A stretch of 33,167 nucleotides of DNA from Clostridium sp. CX1 (GCF_025398335.1 NZ_JAODOO010000026.1:1-33167); one strand, 5' to 3'; shown: positions 1 through 8,672, counted from the first letter of the stretch. Made by a program: numbers and translations. The notes: generated by a model not told the origin, from the sequence alone.

Positions 1-125
1 TTATGCGACGCATAGTCCTTATCAATTTCGTTTATTTTGTTCTCTGCATTATTTAATCTTTGAGCACTTATACCTGGAGCACTACCTTCCACATAAGTTG
101 TTTTAGAATAATCTCCTATTGCCAT
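1..125 (-). CDS. tail fibre or baseplate protein, N-terminal part (cut by window edge)
   Basis: An open frame starts with ATG at 125 and runs off the left edge of the window after 41 codons. A good ribosome site (AGGTGAT) lies just upstream of the ATG. The peptide begins MAIGDYSKTTYVEGSAPGIS and continues with ALNN-type helix residues (AQRLNNAENKINEID). This pattern of a short 'W/Y-x-x-G-x-x-P-x-I-x-A' opening followed by a coiled coil is common at the N-terminus of Gram-positive phage tail fibres and lower baseplate proteins. It follows the tail genes in order, which fits. The rest of the protein, including any receptor-binding part, is outside the window. Confidence 0.6.
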   Translation of the reverse strand, partial: MAIGDYSKTTYVEGSAPGISAQRLNNAENKINEIDKDYASH

Positions 126-134
126 TTATATCAC

Positions 135-608
135 CTACCCTCTACTTATAGTGTCCGTTCTTCTTATTGTCCAGCTTTCAGTACTACTCTTTTGCCTACT
201 ATATAAAATTCTTGCCATGCAAATACCACTATCCTTTGTTGCATTTGCACCACCCCCAGCAAACCAACCAATTTCTTCACATTTAAAACTATTAGCTTCA
301 GTATCAGCTATATAGAGTTCAGTATAAAGCTTTCCAGCTTGCACTGGATCATTGTTTCTGCTAGTAACTATTTTTCTAAATTGTTCAGCTCCTAATTTGA
401 TATCAGTATTTATTGGAACAGTTGCATTATTACCAAGAGCCACATACTTTATTTGTGCATCATTAATTACTCCAGAAAGCATATCTCTCAACATATTAAG
501 TCCTGCATCGGTAATAAGATTATGCTTTAAAGGTACTGTTTCTTTTATTTTTCCATTTTCTTTTATTTCAATTTCCCACTGTCCTAACCATGCAGTTAAG
601 TTATTCAT
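135..608 (-). CDS. tail-associated protein, tail-collar/fibre-like
   Basis: A 157-residue protein downstream of the split tail hub. It has a small beta-rich fold with YVALGNN near residue 55 and IGWFAGGG near residue 114, a pattern typical of phage tail-collar or fibre-attachment proteins in which a 'lGtG/lGnn' turn and an 'E.G.f' strand recur. There is no membrane segment or signal peptide. It starts 13 bases after the hub C-terminal gene stops and ends 10 bases before the next fibre gene, so it is part of the late operon. It probably sits at the tail tip. The exact family is not certain. Confidence 0.6.
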   Translation of the reverse strand: MNNLTAWLGQWEIEIKENGKIKETVPLKHNLITDAGLNMLRDMLSGVINDAQIKYVALGNNATVPINTDIKLGAEQFRKIVTSRNNDPVQAGKLYTELYIADTEANSFKCEEIGWFAGGGANATKDSGICMARILYSRQKSSTESWTIRRTDTISRG

Positions 609-621
609 TCAATCATCTCCC

Positions 622-1569
622 CTATGGATAAAGTGTTTCACTTGGATATAAGCTTTCAGAGGGCAATAATAAAAGATGTGAACTATTTGCCACACCTTCA
701 TTCCAGAATTCCCACTCCTCAGATTGTATTGGTTCAGTTTTATAAGCTTCTTCAATCCATTTATAAAACTCTTCCTTTGCTACATATTTTTCTATTGGTC
801 CTTCATCATCTTTATAGGTTTCTCTCTCTAATTTATCCAACCTTGATTTCATATCTTTAAGAATATTACTTAAGTCTCGTTCTGCAGTTTCAAGCTGCAG
901 TATAATATCTAGTGGTTTCATTGGAGAGCTATCGTAAGATACCTCTTTTATCTGTAGCTCAGTATCAATATTTAGATCAGATAACTCAACTTTTATTATT
1001 TCTCCTGCCTTATATATTCCCTCAAAAGGCTTTATACTACCATTTATAATAGGGTTAGAGTATTTATATAGGTGTTTCAGTCCTAACTCTAATGCAAGTT
1101 CTTTATCACCAGTTTCGACATTTATTATATCTTCAAATACTCCATACTTTTCTTGACTTATAGGTTCTTCTAACAGAAGTTTTATGGGATATTCATAGCA
1201 ATAAGTTATTGAACCAGTTCCAGTTGTACATAAATCAGGTATTAAAAGTTTTTCACTTACATTAAGCAGAAAGTCGCAACTTCCTGCTTTATCAATATTT
1301 TGTATACCCAAAGTTTTTATAACCCCTCCAATAGTTACAGTAACAGGACTTCGAGGTGAGTAAAATAAAGGAATTGGTTCGGTACCTACTATAATGTCCT
1401 GTGAATATAACTCACTTACTGCTTTTCCACCTTTTACCCATAACTTATTAACTAAATTTGAACTATCTGGAGTAAGTTTCGCTGAACCCTTATGATAACT
1501 TCCAGGACCTATAATTACTTTATTTTTTCTGCTACCTTGAGGAAAAAAGTGTAATGCTAACATTCCCAT
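622..1569 (-). CDS. tail hub (Tal-like) protein, C-terminal half of a split gene
   Basis: A 315-residue protein. Residues 5-12 (ALHFFPQG) and the following section look like the piece that in unsplit Tal/hub proteins comes directly after 'F.WYID', which is where the upstream gene ends its recognisable homology. The middle holds the beta-rich hub domain (LYSQDIIVGTEPIP, then a long beta section). Residues 230-275 are a coiled coil (ETAERDLSNILKDMKSRLDK). The C-terminus ends in the repeat PSESLYPSETLYP. It has its own ribosome site (GGGGTGAG) before ATG 1569. The protein should form the tail-tip hub together with the N-terminal half. The split may be old and functional, or a recent rearrangement. 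Confidence 0.65.
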   Translation of the reverse strand: MGMLALHFFPQGSRKNKVIIGPGSYHKGSAKLTPDSSNLVNKLWVKGGKAVSELYSQDIIVGTEPIPLFYSPRSPVTVTIGGVIKTLGIQNIDKAGSCDFLLNVSEKLLIPDLCTTGTGSITYCYEYPIKLLLEEPISQEKYGVFEDIINVETGDKELALELGLKHLYKYSNPIINGSIKPFEGIYKAGEIIKVELSDLNIDTELQIKEVSYDSSPMKPLDIILQLETAERDLSNILKDMKSRLDKLERETYKDDEGPIEKYVAKEEFYKWIEEAYKTEPIQSEEWEFWNEGVANSSHLLLLPSESLYPSETLYP

Positions 1570-1579
1570 ATACTCACCC

Positions 1580-2200
1580 CTAACATGGATATAAACTTTC
1601 GGATGGATATAGGCTTTCAGATGGGTAAAACACTTTATTTATTTTAAATTCAATCAGTTCTATCCACCCATTACTTTCTAATTGTGGTATGGTTTCAGGC
1701 ATTGGTTCATCAATATACCACTCAAAGCCTGCTAATTTCGCCAAAGTCTCCATAGCATCAAATAAAAAAACGTCATTGAACTTATAGGATATAACCTTAT
1801 CACATTCAACCACGCTGTCTAAATTGTATTGTGGAGCATACTTATTAAATAGATCTTTTACTATATCACTTATTTTAGTATTTACATAATTCTCTGTTAC
1901 AAGTATTTTCTGTGGTCTTGCTGTATAACTTAAGCCTTCTATAGACACACTTTTCACCAATCCATTTACAGCTCTTGCAGGATTAAGTATCCATCCACGA
2001 AATACATTACCATCTTGTACTATCCTCGCATCAGATCCTACTACAAATCTATCTATAATGCTATTATCTATTATTGGTAATTCAAAACTAAATGAACCAG
2101 CTTTATCTGTAGTGCTCATCTTAACTGAACACTTATCATAAAACTGTATCTGTTCAGTTTCTTTGCCAGGAGGAGTAATTTCAATTATAGTCATTACCAT
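1580..2200 (-). CDS. tail hub (Tal-like) protein, N-terminal half
   Basis: A 206-residue protein directly after the tape measure gene, where Dit/Tal proteins are encoded. Residues 1-165 show the hub pattern: DKAGSFSFELP, then IGxxV-like VGSDARIVQDGNVFRGWI, and GLSYTARPQ, ending in LAGFEWYIDE. After this the homology stops and a short tail ends in two copies of YPSESL. The start overlaps the stop of the tape measure gene by 7 bases. A second ATG at 2194 is better spaced from GGAGG (9 bases against 3) and may be the real start. The missing second half of the hub is encoded by the next gene. Confidence 0.65.
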   Translation of the reverse strand: MVMTIIEITPPGKETEQIQFYDKCSVKMSTTDKAGSFSFELPIIDNSIIDRFVVGSDARIVQDGNVFRGWILNPARAVNGLVKSVSIEGLSYTARPQKILVTENYVNTKISDIVKDLFNKYAPQYNLDSVVECDKVISYKFNDVFLFDAMETLAKLAGFEWYIDEPMPETIPQLESNGWIELIEFKINKVFYPSESLYPSESLYPC

Positions 2201-4935
2201 CTGCCTCCAGTACTTAAACCAAAATTACCTGCTATTTTTTTACTTACTGTATTTGCAAATTCATCCATGCCATTTCTTCCAACTATAGTTCCCTGATTTA
2301 TGATTGTTATACTCGAGCCACCTATTGTAGGAACAGGTGTAGAAGAAACCATAGTACTTAAATTCATATCCATAGCTAAACCACTTATTGCATCTACTAC
2401 TTTATATTTATTGGACTGTATGCCACTTATTAACCCGTCTATAAAATCTGGCATCCAAGTCTCATAATCAGTAAGTGGGCCTTCATCTGGAACTGAAAAG
2501 TGAAGATAACTTCTTATCTTAGCTGCTAATGCACTTACTGCATCTTCAACTTTACCTATTGAAGCTTTAATACCTTTAACTATTCCATCTACAAAATCTA
2601 CTCCCCAAGTATAGGCACTAGAAGGAAGATCTTTAATAAATTGAACTGCATTATTAATACCACTTTCTATAGCACTCTTCACACTTCCCATAGTGCTATT
2701 TATCCCATCTCTCATGCTTGTAAACATCTGTACACCATAGTTGTATAACCTACTTGGTAATGTGGAAAACCAATCTAAAATGCTATTCCATATATCTGTT
2801 ACCGTAGTTTTTATATTGTTACAAATATTTACTACAGAAGTTTTTAGACTGTTCCAAGCATTCGTGGCAACAGATTTTATAGCGTTCCATATATTTGATA
2901 AAGAAGCTTTTATATTATTCCATATACCCTCTGTATCTGATTTTAGTTTTCTAAAGTTTCCTGTAACTATGTCAAGGATTATGAGTATAGCACCTAAGAC
3001 AATACTCTTTATAATGTTCCAGGTATTTTCAAATATAGTTTTATAGAAGTTTAAGGCTGGTTCTAAGAAAGATTTAATATTATTAAGTCCATTACTTATG
3101 GAACTTTTTAAGGCCTCCCACGCATTTATTGTTGTAGTTTTTACATTTTCCCAAGCAGTAGATATAGAAGTTTTTATCGCCTCAAATGTAGCAACTATAT
3201 TATTCCACAATTCTGTAGCTTTAGCTTTGATAGTATCCCAATTCTGATAAAGTAAAACTCCCACTGCAATAAGGCCAGTTAGTATTGCAATTGCAATACC
3301 TACTGGTCCCGTAAGAATTGCCATAGCTCCACCTGCCGCAGCCACTGCTCCTGAAACAGCTGAAAAAGCACTTACAATGGCTCCTACCGAGGTTACTAAT
3401 TGTCCAATTATTATGAGTGCTGGTCCTATTACTGTTGCAATACCAACTATTGTAAGTATTGCTTTCTGAACTCCTGGTGATAGACTAGCAAATCCTTCAG
3501 CCGCAGACTTTATGGTTGGAATAAGGCTACTAACTATAAAATTAATTATAGGTTGTAATGCTGGAGCAACTGCTGCTTGAACTTCTCTTAATGCACTTTT
3601 CAAAGCCATTCCAGGATTGCTTTTAGTTATAGCATTGGTAGCCGCCTCAGTAGATCCTTTAAAATTCTCAATACCACTTTCTCCATCTTTCATTGCTAGA
3701 ATTACCTTTGAACGTACATCTTCCCATTGAGTACCGAATAATGCAACTCCTGCTTGGTTTTGTTGCATAGGATCTTTGATATTTGCAAGTGCTGTTACTG
3801 TAGCCATAAATGCTTGTTGTGCCTTATCTCCACCTTGTGCTATTGCATTTCCCATTGTATCTGCATCAAGACCTATAGCTTTAAAACCTTCTACAGTTGT
3901 TTTGCTACCATCTTGAGCCCTTATATTGAACTCTTTCATAGCATCTCCAACCTTATCCAAGTTAAAGGCTCCATTATTAGCACCATCTATTAGCATTTTC
4001 ATAGCTTGGTCTGCTGATAATCCTAAGGATGCAAACTGTGGTGAATATTCATTAAGCGTATCTAAAAGTTCGCCAGAGTAATCACCACCCTGTTGAAAGC
4101 CAACAGTTATTAGGTCTAGTGCTTCTTGACCAGACATACCAAAGTTTTTCATCATGGTGCCTGCTGTTTTCGTAACTTCGTTAACATCTTGTCCAAATAC
4201 ATCTGCAATTGTCATAGCTCCTTTAGCCACATTAGGTAATTCTGCTTCGGATAAACCTTTCATATTTTGACGAATACTTGTTATTGCATTTGTAGCCTCT
4301 CCAATGTTTTCTCCAAATCCAGCTTCCCATACTTCCTTTGCGGCTTCTTCTAGCTTGCTAGCTTCCTGTTCCGTTAAACCCAAAGATGCCTGCAATCTTC
4401 CTTGAGCAACCTCTGCATCAATTGCCCCTTTTACCATTACAGCACCAGCCGCAACAATAGGTGTTGTAATTCCTGCAGTCATTTTTTCACCAACACCCTT
4501 TACGCCTTCACCAATATCATTTAATTTTTCTCCAGCCTCTTTTACTTTCTTCCCAAAAGATTCAAGATCAGAATTACAAGATTTTAATTCTTCTTTAAAC
4601 TTTCCTAGTTCCCGCTCTGTTTTAATTACTTCACGTTGTAAGGCTCTGTACTGTTCTTCGCTAATCCTGCCTTGTCTAAATTGCTCCTGTGCTTGTCTCT
4701 CTGCTTCCTTAAGTGTTTCAAGTTTTTCTTTTGTATTTGTAACGCTTTCAGCTAATAACTGTTGCTTTTGTGCAAGTAAAGTAGTATTACCCGGGTCAAA
4801 TTTAAGTTGTCTTTCTACTTGTTTTAGTTCACTTTGCAAATCTCTACTTGTTTTATTTACATCCTTAAGAGCTTTATCCAGAGGTCCGGTATTGCCACCA
4901 ATTTCAACTGTTATACCTTTTATATTGTTAGCCAC
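2194..4935 (-). CDS. tail tape measure protein
   Basis: About 914 residues; the longest gene here, which suits a tape measure. The N-terminus (ITVEIGGNTGPLDKALKDVN) is typical, followed by a long coiled coil to about residue 145. A conserved block around VGEKMTAGITTPIVAAGA precedes helical sections, two hydrophobic segments (about 500-570) and a region rich in W-x-x-I-K repeats. GTG at 4935 is preferred: AGGAGG lies 7 bases upstream, while the ATG at 4941 is only 1 base from it. Family knowledge: roughly 1.5 angstrom of tail per residue, which suggests a tail of about 130-140 nm. It follows the chaperone pair, as in lambda-like siphophages. Confidence 0.92.
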   Translation of the reverse strand: MANNIKGITVEIGGNTGPLDKALKDVNKTSRDLQSELKQVERQLKFDPGNTTLLAQKQQLLAESVTNTKEKLETLKEAERQAQEQFRQGRISEEQYRALQREVIKTERELGKFKEELKSCNSDLESFGKKVKEAGEKLNDIGEGVKGVGEKMTAGITTPIVAAGAVMVKGAIDAEVAQGRLQASLGLTEQEASKLEEAAKEVWEAGFGENIGEATNAITSIRQNMKGLSEAELPNVAKGAMTIADVFGQDVNEVTKTAGTMMKNFGMSGQEALDLITVGFQQGGDYSGELLDTLNEYSPQFASLGLSADQAMKMLIDGANNGAFNLDKVGDAMKEFNIRAQDGSKTTVEGFKAIGLDADTMGNAIAQGGDKAQQAFMATVTALANIKDPMQQNQAGVALFGTQWEDVRSKVILAMKDGESGIENFKGSTEAATNAITKSNPGMALKSALREVQAAVAPALQPIINFIVSSLIPTIKSAAEGFASLSPGVQKAILTIVGIATVIGPALIIIGQLVTSVGAIVSAFSAVSGAVAAAGGAMAILTGPVGIAIAILTGLIAVGVLLYQNWDTIKAKATELWNNIVATFEAIKTSISTAWENVKTTTINAWEALKSSISNGLNNIKSFLEPALNFYKTIFENTWNIIKSIVLGAILIILDIVTGNFRKLKSDTEGIWNNIKASLSNIWNAIKSVATNAWNSLKTSVVNICNNIKTTVTDIWNSILDWFSTLPSRLYNYGVQMFTSMRDGINSTMGSVKSAIESGINNAVQFIKDLPSSAYTWGVDFVDGIVKGIKASIGKVEDAVSALAAKIRSYLHFSVPDEGPLTDYETWMPDFIDGLISGIQSNKYKVVDAISGLAMDMNLSTMVSSTPVPTIGGSSITIINQGTIVGRNGMDEFANTVSKKIAGNFGLSTGGRW

Positions 4936-4994
4936 TATCATACCTCCTTTGTAAAATAGCAAAAGCCACACTATTTAAAGTGCAGCTAAATATT

Positions 4995-5563
4995 TTAACT
5001 TTTTCCTACTTTTTTTCTTAACGACTCTCTATCTGGTTCAGTTTGTTCCATTCTCCAACAATTTTCAAGATACTCTCTTCCTTCTTTCGTCTGCATGTAA
5101 TTATATACTACAGCATCACGAAGCAGGAGCCAGTATTCAAATACATCTAATTCTTCAAGCCTGTCAAAGTTATATCCTGTGTACTCACAAATTATTTTTT
5201 CTTCAATAGTGTTAACTTCGTAATGCCCCTTATCTCCTTCCTCATCTTTAGGATAATAAGGGATTTTTAGTTTGGGGAATTTTTCTGTTCAGCGAGCCAC
5301 CTAAAGAAAGCAGTTAGTATTTCATTCATCTGGTCTAAATCCAATTCATCAATAACTTCATCTGGTATCTTACAACCAGTTTTATTTTTACTTAAAATTA
5401 ATCCAACTGCTGTAGATAGTTCCTCTATTGCATCTTCATTTTTCACTTTGGTTAAGGCTGTAATTTTCTTTAATGTTTTTAATTTTGGGGGCTCGACATC
5501 AAGTATCAAGTCCCCTATTTTTATATTAAAATATCTCTTATTAATAATACTTATATCAAACAT
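4995..5563 (-). CDS. tail assembly chaperone, -1 frameshift fusion product (gpGT-like)
   Basis: Reading the 98 codons of the upstream frame and slipping -1 at CCCAAAC (5276-5270) gives a 189-residue product that ends at TAA 4995-4997. The added 91 residues begin LKIPYYPKDEEG and contain FEYWLLLRDAVVYNYM, like the T domain of phage chaperones. The extension has no start codon or ribosome site of its own at its beginning, which supports expression by frameshift only. Family knowledge: lambda gpG and gpGT bind the tape measure and recruit tail tube subunits, and most long-tailed phages keep this frameshift. Position just before the tape measure gene fits exactly. Confidence 0.85.
5227..5276 (-). 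promoter_or_regulatory. programmed -1 ribosomal frameshift signal
   Basis: On the minus strand the canonical heptamer C CCA AAC (5276-5270) is followed at once by the zero-frame stop TAA. After a 7-base spacer comes a stem-loop with arms CCCTTAT (5262-5256) and ATAAGGG (5233-5227), and inner pairing TCCT/AGGA. Slip-site pattern, spacer length and downstream hairpin all match established -1 frameshift signals. Confidence 0.88.
5267..5563 (-). CDS. tail assembly chaperone, zero-frame product (gpG-like)
   Basis: A 98-residue soluble protein starting at ATG 5563 behind GAGGTGG. It opens with a beta section (NIKIGDLILDVEPPKL) and then is helical, ending TAFFRWLAEQKNSPN. The last two sense codons are part of the slippery heptamer, so most ribosomes stop here and a minority make the longer fusion. 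It lies between the major tail protein and tape measure genes, the invariant place of gpG homologues. Recognition rests on position, size and the frameshift more than on sequence motifs. Confidence 0.85.
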   Translation of the reverse strand: MFDISIINKRYFNIKIGDLILDVEPPKLKTLKKITALTKVKNEDAIEELSTAVGLILSKNKTGCKIPDEVIDELDLDQMNEILTAFFRWLAEQKNSPN

Positions 5564-5579
5564 TTATACCACCTCATTC

Positions 5580-6122
5580 CTAAACAATAGGAATTTCCTC
5601 TTCATAAATAATTTTAGTTCCTTCACTATCTAATGGAGCAGCTTTAAATTCTGCATCAACTACTGTTTCCTTGTCTTTTAAGAACTTGAATGAGAACCCT
5701 GCTTGGTTACTACCGACGATAGTTATTCTAATATCACCATCAGTAGCATCCTCATGAACAAATCTTATTACGTATTGCTTTCCATCTTGGTTTTGTAATC
5801 CACCAATTTTTACTGTTCTTTTACCTGCTGCCTCAGTTACTCTTGCAGTTGAACATAGCTTTGAAAGAGTTTTACCACACCATGTTAGTACCCCGCTTTT
5901 CAATGTTACTTCCTCTTCAGTAAGAATTGTCTTTTGCACAAGTCCTAAATCATCTGCAACTTCGTAAAATTTTGGCTTATACTCAAGTGTTGCTCCACCT
6001 TGAATAAGCCCTAATAGATTACTTTCAACTTCAAGTATAGTATCATCTGGGATTGTCCCAGAAAATACACTTGTATATAATTTCCCGCTACCTAAAACAA
6101 TTTTATCTCCTGATGCTGACAT
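5580..6122 (-). CDS. major tail protein (tail tube)
   Basis: A 180-residue protein, beta-rich, that should polymerise into the tail tube. It opens with a loop section (SGKLYTSVF) and has the typical GGATLEYKPKFYEV strand and a long beta hairpin region, ending in EEEIPIV. Length, lack of membrane segments and its place directly before the chaperone pair fit the tail tube protein of siphophages. ATG 6122 has AGGAGG 8 bases upstream. Confidence 0.85.
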   Translation of the reverse strand: MSASGDKIVLGSGKLYTSVFSGTIPDDTILEVESNLLGLIQGGATLEYKPKFYEVADDLGLVQKTILTEEEVTLKSGVLTWCGKTLSKLCSTARVTEAAGKRTVKIGGLQNQDGKQYVIRFVHEDATDGDIRITIVGSNQAGFSFKFLKDKETVVDAEFKAAPLDSEGTKIIYEEEIPIV

Positions 6123-6133
6123 AGATATACCTC

Positions 6134-6448
6134 CTATAATTTTTCAATCAATTGAAAATCGTATACAGTTTGAAAAAACATTTCTGTTTCAATCCATGCA
6201 CGACCCCTTTTGTATGATATTGATTTTTCATTTAATAAATTTTCTATTTTGCTTTCAGCTTCTCTATTAATTTTATTTGAATAAAGTTCAATGCTTATAT
6301 TTCTATCTGCTATGCAGTTTTTATAATCGGCACCACTTACGTCTATTTCTTCTAAGAATACTATATAGGGAAGTGCAGGAGGTTTTAAAAAACGCTCTTC
6401 TGCAACTTTCATTCCTGTAGTCTCTAGCCATATTTTAATGTCCAGCAT
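6134..6448 (-). CDS. tail completion / tail terminator-like protein
   Basis: A 104-residue protein between the HK97 gp10-like gene and the major tail protein gene. The pattern 'ALPYIVFLEE' followed by a strand ISIELYSN and a C-terminal TEMFFQTVYDFQLI is typical of the small tail terminator proteins (gpU-like) that cap the tail tube and join it to the head. ATG 6448 has GGAGG 9 bases upstream and overlaps the preceding gene by 14 bases. The call is based on order and fold pattern. Confidence 0.65.
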   Translation of the reverse strand: MLDIKIWLETTGMKVAEERFLKPPALPYIVFLEEIDVSGADYKNCIADRNISIELYSNKINREAESKIENLLNEKSISYKRGRAWIETEMFFQTVYDFQLIEKL

Positions 6449-6830
6449 TTTCTATAGCCTCCTTTGCTAATTCTTCCATACGTTTCTGTGCAAGCTCATC
6501 ACCATATTTAATATGTCGATATTCTCTGGTCCTTCCACCTTGTCTTAATGCGTGACCTTTTTCTAATAGATGTGTTAACCTATGCTGTCCATTTGCAACG
6601 TACCAAGCCTTTCTTTTACTATATCTATCTTCATATAATGTTCTTAATCTAAAAGCTTTGACATATTTACCTGAACGCTCTTTAAAAGTAATATGATTTT
6701 TAATCTCTTGATTTACCTCATCTGCAACAGTATCGACAGCTTTTTTTACGCCGTCTGCAACATCCTGAGAATAATTCCCCATATACTCTGCTATTAAGTC
6801 CGCTAAATCATCTACTCCTACTGCACTCAT
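6435..6830 (-). CDS. HK97 gp10-like head-tail protein
   Basis: A 131-residue protein with the family signature of HK97 gp10 homologues: an N-terminal helix pair, a basic middle (TFKERSGKYVKAFRLRT) and the motif YVANGQHRLTHLLEKGHA at about 78-95. These proteins act in joining or completing the head-tail interface. It overlaps the stop of the previous gene by 4 bases (ATGA) and the start of the next by 14 bases, so translation is probably coupled. Confidence 0.82.
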   Translation of the reverse strand: MSAVGVDDLADLIAEYMGNYSQDVADGVKKAVDTVADEVNQEIKNHITFKERSGKYVKAFRLRTLYEDRYSKRKAWYVANGQHRLTHLLEKGHALRQGGRTREYRHIKYGDELAQKRMEELAKEAIENAGH

Positions 6831-7171
6831 TTTACTACCTCAAACATTTCTAATTGTCTAAGAGTTAGATCTATTGATGGAGGATTAGTTTCAAAAATAT
6901 TTTGAAGCAACTCAATATCATACTTTCCTAAACCTCTAATCTCCAATGTATCATGCATATCTATTCCAAATACCTGTTGTACCCTTATTACAGCATTAGC
7001 TTGGACTTGTGCTGACTTAGCCGCAAATACACGATTATACCCTAAGACACGATTATTAAAACCTAGACCTATATATTTATTTGTCCTGGTACCTTCCTCA
7101 TCTTCTGTATAAATATCACATACTCCATCAGAGAAACTAATAAATTCTATGTTATCTGTTTTAATTTTCAT
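6827..7171 (-). CDS. head-tail joining (head closure-like) protein
   Basis: A 114-residue beta-rich protein in the position of the head closure protein, between gp6-like connector and gp10-like genes. ATG 7171 is chosen because a GGAG lies 10 bases upstream; a longer frame from TTG 7195 would remove most of that spacing and has no site. The start lies 11 bases inside the end of the connector gene. Motifs are weak (GFNNRVLGYNRVFAAK, LEIRGLGKYDIELLQ), so the call rests on order and size. Confidence 0.65.
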   Translation of the reverse strand: MKIKTDNIEFISFSDGVCDIYTEDEEGTRTNKYIGLGFNNRVLGYNRVFAAKSAQVQANAVIRVQQVFGIDMHDTLEIRGLGKYDIELLQNIFETNPPSIDLTLRQLEMFEVVK

Positions 7172-7460
7172 AAGCTTCACTCTCCATTGCTGCAACTTGA
7201 GAACCTATATGAAGTGATGTAAGTTCAGATTGAAAGTTTTTTTCAAACATTTCAATAGCATGGCTGTTGGCATATCTACAATAATCAAATAGTAATGACC
7301 GTGGTAAGTCCTCAACTGTAAAATCAAGAGGCACGCCTGCTATGTCTTGCAAGCGTGCCATTCCTCTTTTTATCATTCCAGTTAAGTTTTTATCCGTATT
7401 TTCATCCTGCCAGTTTATATGTAGATATACTTTTATATCATTTAATAATTCTTCTGGCAT
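7161..7460 (-). CDS. gp6-like head-tail connector
   Basis: A 99-residue, mainly helical protein. It begins LLNDIKVYLHI and contains IKRGMARLQDIAGVPLDF and LLFDYCRYANSHAIEMFEKN, the usual pattern of HK97 gp6-like connectors, which form the ring below the portal. It lies directly after the capsid gene, as in HK97-like phages. ATG 7460 has GAGGTGG 6 bases upstream. Confidence 0.82.
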   Translation of the reverse strand: MPEELLNDIKVYLHINWQDENTDKNLTGMIKRGMARLQDIAGVPLDFTVEDLPRSLLFDYCRYANSHAIEMFEKNFQSELTSLHIGSQVAAMESEAYEN

Positions 7461-7474
7461 TTATACCACCTCAA

Positions 7475-8671
7475 TTAAGCCTGTTCTTTGGTCTTTACAA
7501 CATTAGTAACAGATACTGCAACAGTTGCTGGTACAAGTCCTGTAATATCTGCAAGTATAAAAGCATTATCATCAAGTGCTCTACCATTACCATACATCTT
7601 AGTTAGGTATACTCTTTCATCATCTAAAAACTTGAATTCATCAGAGTACTCAACTTTTCCACCACTAGTCCCTGCTCCGATACCCATAAAGTACTTATTT
7701 GCAAGTCCAAATATAGCCTCACCTTCTGTTACTCCTGGAGATTGAATTACTGTTGTTGGGAATGGGAATATATCTTTATTATAAGTTCCATCTGTTGCTC
7801 TTACGGTAGTAGCTGGCATTACCTTTTTAAAATAATCTTTAGGATTTACAACCATTAATACATTACTTATAGGTCTTGTTTTTCCATTAGGAGCCTGGGC
7901 TAATGTGCTTAAAATATTCCCATAGGTAGTAGGGCTTAAATCTGTTATACTAATTTTATTTTTCTTTGGATAAATTCCACCAGTAACAGTTACATCATCT
8001 GATACATCCCTATCCATTCCTATAGGTTCATCTTTTCCTGTTCCAGTTACTATTGCAGTTTCGAGAGCAAGTGCAATAGCTTCAGATAAAGTTGCCCTAA
8101 CATATACATCTATCCAAGTAGGACCTACTGCAAGCATATCCTTTGATATAGGCATGAAAGCTGATAGCTTACAAAGAGTTAAATCAATTTTGCCTATTGC
8201 TCCAGACAGCTCTTTAACTATAGCTGAATCTAAGACACCCCATTGTGCAAGTTGAGCACCTTGCTTATTTACAATCATCTTAGTTAGCACAGTTGTATTT
8301 GTAAAGTTTATTGCTGCCAATAATGGATGTTCAGTTTTAATATCAGCAATTACATTGTCAATTACTGTTTCAGGAAATGCTATATTAATATCAGTAACTG
8401 CCTGTCTTGGGTTCGCTGATTTCATAGCTTCTATAATACCCTGGTAGAACTTATTTTCCTCTGAAGTTAGCTGGTGTACTCCTCTTTTAGCAAGAATAGC
8501 ACTGTCTTGTGTCTTTTGATATGTTGCAAAATCCTCCATTACATTTTGTTGTACAGTATCTGCAAAATTAGCAAAAGCCTGCGCAATTGCATTTTCATCA
8601 TCACTCTTAAAAGCTTGTACTAAATTATCCTTTAATTCTTGTTGTATTAAATCCTTTGATTTCATTGTCAT
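7475..8671 (-). CDS. major capsid protein, HK97 fold
   Basis: A 398-residue protein. Residues 1-110 are helical and charged (delta domain) and probably act as internal scaffold that the upstream protease removes. The HK97-fold part follows, with FPETVIDNVI, LSAFMPISKDML, TGTGKDEPIGM and a C-terminal GNGRALDDNAFILADI that recall HK97-family coat proteins. ATG 8671 has GGAGG 9 bases upstream. Order protease-capsid-connector is the standard HK97 arrangement. The last residues are less conserved. Confidence 0.92.
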   Translation of the reverse strand: MTMKSKDLIQQELKDNLVQAFKSDDENAIAQAFANFADTVQQNVMEDFATYQKTQDSAILAKRGVHQLTSEENKFYQGIIEAMKSANPRQAVTDINIAFPETVIDNVIADIKTEHPLLAAINFTNTTVLTKMIVNKQGAQLAQWGVLDSAIVKELSGAIGKIDLTLCKLSAFMPISKDMLAVGPTWIDVYVRATLSEAIALALETAIVTGTGKDEPIGMDRDVSDDVTVTGGIYPKKNKISITDLSPTTYGNILSTLAQAPNGKTRPISNVLMVVNPKDYFKKVMPATTVRATDGTYNKDIFPFPTTVIQSPGVTEGEAIFGLANKYFMGIGAGTSGGKVEYSDEFKFLDDERVYLTKMYGNGRALDDNAFILADITGLVPATVAVSVTNVVKTKEQA

Positions 8672-8672
8672 A

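Noticed and set aside
2-14. Palindrome TATGCGACGCATA at the left edge
   Set aside because: It lies inside a coding frame, is short, and nothing around it supports a binding site.
352-860. Plus-strand open frames over the tail genes
   Set aside because: They are antisense to well-supported minus-strand genes, lack ribosome sites and have unlikely composition. The same holds for the plus-strand frames near 2741, 3754, 5448, 7355, 7488, 9554 and 9781.
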